Assembly: GCA_900550615.1 (NCBI GenBank)
Contig: URSX01000033.1
Span: forward strand, 1 to 17,243
DNA from: an uncultured Eubacteriales bacterium
GTDB taxonomy: Bacteria; Bacillota; Clostridia; Oscillospirales; Oscillospiraceae
Length of the DNA: 17,243 bases
Direction of reading: 5' to 3'
Under the pieces are notes generated by a model. It was not told the DNA's origin and did no database searches. It saw nothing but the letters and a program-made list of their open reading frames with translations. A program made the translations under genes and the position numbers. Every line of letters begins with the position of its first letter. The first letter of the stretch is position 1. Below are positions 15,602-17,243 of this stretch, piece after piece.

Positions 15602-16546
15602 CTATCCTAAGCCCTGGGCGGTGAGATATTCTGTCGCATTTTGCAGACCCTGCCGGAAATCCGGATCTTTTTCCCACAGGATCCAGTGGATCTTGTCGTT
15701 GCGCCGCAGCCAGGTGAGCTGGCGCTTGGCGTATTGCCGGGAGCGGAGCTTCACCTCCGCCACGGCTTCCTCTGCCGAAGTCTCCCCCCGGCGGACGGAT
15801 AGAAACTGCTTGTAGCCGATGGCCTGCAAGGCTGTGGCGCTCTCAGGCAGGCCGCTTTTGAGCAGGGCTTCCACCTCCTGCAGGAGGCCCTGGGAGACCA
15901 TGCTGTCCACCCGGCGGTCGATGCGCGCATAGAGGTCTGCCCGCTCCCGGAAGGTCAGGCCGATGTAGCTGGCTTCGTATTTGGGCGGGATGGCCCGGGT
16001 GCGCTGGTCGTGGGCGGTGATGGTCTCCCCCGTCTCCCGCCAGACCTCCAGGGCCCGGAGGATGCGCTTTTCATCGCTCCGGTGGAGCCGTGCGGCGGCT
16101 GCGGGGTCGATCTGCTGCAACTGGCGGTAAAGGGGCTCGATGCCCTCCGCGGCCAGCTCCGCCTGCAGGGCTTTGCGTACTTCGCCGCCGCTGTGCCCGG
16201 CGGCAAAGGTGCGGCCGGAGAGGATGGAGTCCAGATACAGGCCCGTGCCGCCCACTAAGACGGGGCGCTTTCCCCGGCGGAGGATATCCTGGATGCAGCC
16301 GTCGGCCTGCTCCGTAAAGCGGGCCACGGACCAGTTCTCCCCCGGGTCGGCCACGGCCACCATGTAATGGGGGATGCCCTCCATCTCCTCCTCTGTGGGG
16401 GCGGCGGTGCCGATGGTCATGCCTCGGTAGATCTGCATGGAGTCCACGGATACCACCTCGCCGCCGAAGTGCTTTGCCAGGGCCACGCCCATTTTGGTCT
16501 TGCCGGCGGCGGTGGGGCCGACGATGCAGATAACGCGGTTGTCCAT
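15602..16546 (-). CDS. miaA: tRNA dimethylallyltransferase
   Basis: MiaA adds a dimethylallyl group to A37 of tRNAs that read UNN codons, the first step of ms2i6A37 synthesis. The 314 residues match the family. The P-loop is GPTAAGKT (10-17). DSMQIYRGM (substrate recognition), VGGTGLYLDS, RRALEVW-like RILRALEVWRETG and QAIGYKQF follow. The C-terminal RSRQYAKRQLTWLRRN is the tRNA-contact helix. AAGGAG lies 7 nt before the ATG. It heads the cluster that continues with hfq. No convincing promoter was found in the 259 nt upstream, which holds two repeat elements. Confidence 0.96.
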   Translation of the reverse strand: MDNRVICIVGPTAAGKTKMGVALAKHFGGEVVSVDSMQIYRGMTIGTAAPTEEEMEGIPHYMVAVADPGENWSVARFTEQADGCIQDILRRGKRPVLVGGTGLYLDSILSGRTFAAGHSGGEVRKALQAELAAEGIEPLYRQLQQIDPAAAARLHRSDEKRILRALEVWRETGETITAHDQRTRAIPPKYEASYIGLTFRERADLYARIDRRVDSMVSQGLLQEVEALLKSGLPESATALQAIGYKQFLSVRRGETSAEEAVAEVKLRSRQYAKRQLTWLRRNDKIHWILWEKDPDFRQGLQNATEYLTAQGLG

Positions 16547-16585
16547 GGGGAAGCTCCTTTCGTGGAAAGTGGGGGTAGGGTACGG

Positions 16586-16620
16586 ATTGCCACAGCCAGT
16601 GTGCGCACTGGCTTCGCAAT
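16586..16620. repeat. Short palindromic dispersed repeat
   Basis: Outer arms ATTGC (16586-16590) and GCAAT (16616-16620) enclose a perfect 7-bp hairpin, GCCAGTG/CACTGGC (16595-16601 with 16606-16612, TGCG loop). The frame GGATTGCCAC..GGCTTCGCAATGACAC resembles the repeats at 1055-1093 and 7991-8023. It lies 40 nt upstream of miaA. Confidence 0.65.
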
Positions 16621-16709
16621 GACACGTTTTTTTGCAAGGGGCACAGTGGGCAGCGGGCGGCAGGGTGAGGGCACCTCGCTCTACGGAAACGTTTCAAGGA
16701 GTGCAGTAA

Positions 16710-16782
16710 GCGGGGCGTCGGGGAAATCGGCGAAGCGCTGCCAGTGGCAGATGAAGCGAGGCGATTTCGAGGAAGTGCCCCG
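16710..16782 (+). repeat. 73-nt structured dispersed repeat, copy B
   Basis: 68 of 73 positions are identical to the reverse complement of 8218-8290. Stems here are 16711-16716/16777-16782, 16724-16731/16760-16767 (one G-G mismatch) and 16738-16742/16746-16750. It ends 23 nt before the stop of the neighbouring minus-strand gene and is antisense to the surrounding minus-strand transcription, unlike copy A. Confidence 0.8.
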
Positions 16783-16805
16783 GTCAGCGGGCCGGGTCAG
16801 CCCAT

Positions 16806-17243
16806 TCAGCCTGTCAAAACGTTCGTGTCCTGGTATAGCAGAAGGAGAAATCCATCCTGGGTCCCGTCCGGATTCAGCAGCCGCAGCTCCACATACTGAA
16901 GGTTGTCGTACCAGTCGGCGGACAGGTCAAAATGCAGGGTCCAGTACCGTTCCCGGCAGCTGCCCTTGAAGGGCGGCAGGGGCAGCTCCTGGCCATCCTC
17001 GTCCACGCAGTAAAGCTGGAGGTCGTCCAGCAGCACGTCCCCGGGGTCCCGGTGGATCTCCAGCTCCACCTGAAGGACGCCGTCCTCATAGGACGCGCCC
17101 AACAGGCCCACCCGGCCTCCCTGCCAGGTATCCCAGTCCAGCCATTCCTGGGCCACCGCCGGTTCCTGGGTGGCGGGGGTGACCGGGTCGACGGGATAAT
17201 CCGGCTGGCGGGCCTGACAGCTGGAGACGATGGAGCTGACCAG
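16806..17243 (-). CDS. Probable lipoprotein of unknown function, 3' part (runs off the right edge)
   Basis: 145 residues are visible; the start lies outside the window. The first visible residues, LVSSIVSSC, look like the end of a lipoprotein signal peptide, with VSSC as lipobox. A Pro/Thr-rich spacer (PDYPVDPVTPATQEPAV) follows, and then a domain of about 110 residues with alternating hydrophobic strands (VLQVELEI, VLLDDLQLYCVDEDG, YWTLHFDLS, LQYVELRLLNPDG), probably a beta-sandwich. I do not recognise the family. An internal GTG at 17156 could be mistaken for a start, but the frame is open and signal-like upstream of it. It ends 23 nt from the 73-nt repeat. Confidence 0.6.
   Translation of the reverse strand: MVSSIVSSCQARQPDYPVDPVTPATQEPAVAQEWLDWDTWQGGRVGLLGASYEDGVLQVELEIHRDPGDVLLDDLQLYCVDEDGQELPLPPFKGSCRERYWTLHFDLSADWYDNLQYVELRLLNPDGTQDGFLLLLYQDTNVLTG

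Overview
The window comes from a GC-rich, Gram-positive Clostridia genome. An Oscillospiraceae-type gut anaerobe (Flavonifractor/Oscillibacter-like) is the best guess. This rests on the gene set (PPDK, RicT, butyrate kinase, SepF, DivIVA, Hfq next to MiaA), strong AGGAGG-type ribosome sites, G/C-ending codons, and short palindromic repeats in the intergenic DNA. The assignment is inference; no rRNA gene is present.

Layout. (1) 1-748: 5' part of ppdK on the minus strand, divergent from a plus-strand operon holB-ricT-Cof-type HAD phosphatase (1126-4081). The two promoters lie back to back in 749-1125. (2) 4131-5377: a monocistronic butyrate kinase gene with its own promoter, an operator-like palindrome and a very strong terminator. 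(3) 5472-7862 minus: a sequence-divergent peptide deformylase with its own promoter, and lepA (EF4). (4) 7863-8494: 632 bp without a gene, packed with hairpins and dispersed repeats. (5) 8495-11081: an XRE-family regulator divergent from a membrane-anchored LysM-G5-M23 peptidoglycan hydrolase, with clear face-to-face promoters between them. (6) 11097-11975 minus: a second HAD phosphatase, GTG start. (7) 12001-16546 minus: a compact cluster miaA-hfq-HlyD-like protein-yggS-sepF-divIVA ending in a terminator. (8) 16547-16805: repeats. (9) 16806-17243 minus: 3' part of a probable lipoprotein gene.

How the genes fit together. The holB-ricT pair resembles the Bacillus holB-yaaT neighbourhood (replication clamp loader plus the RNase Y maturation factor). 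The yggS-sepF-divIVA block is a reduced ylm division cluster. It carries an extra membrane-fusion-like protein and is fused at its upstream end to the common miaA-hfq pair. A near-consensus promoter sits inside yggS and could drive sepF-divIVA separately. ppdK and buk point to fermentative carbon metabolism.

I did not find a convincing new protein system. The most interesting unexplained signal is a 73-nt element present twice (8218-8290 and 16710-16782, opposite orientations, 68/73 identical). Its predicted three-stem hairpin is largely preserved between copies, including one compensatory base-pair change. A second, shorter family of palindromic repeats occurs at three places. All repeat and structure calls were made by eye, without folding or database searches.
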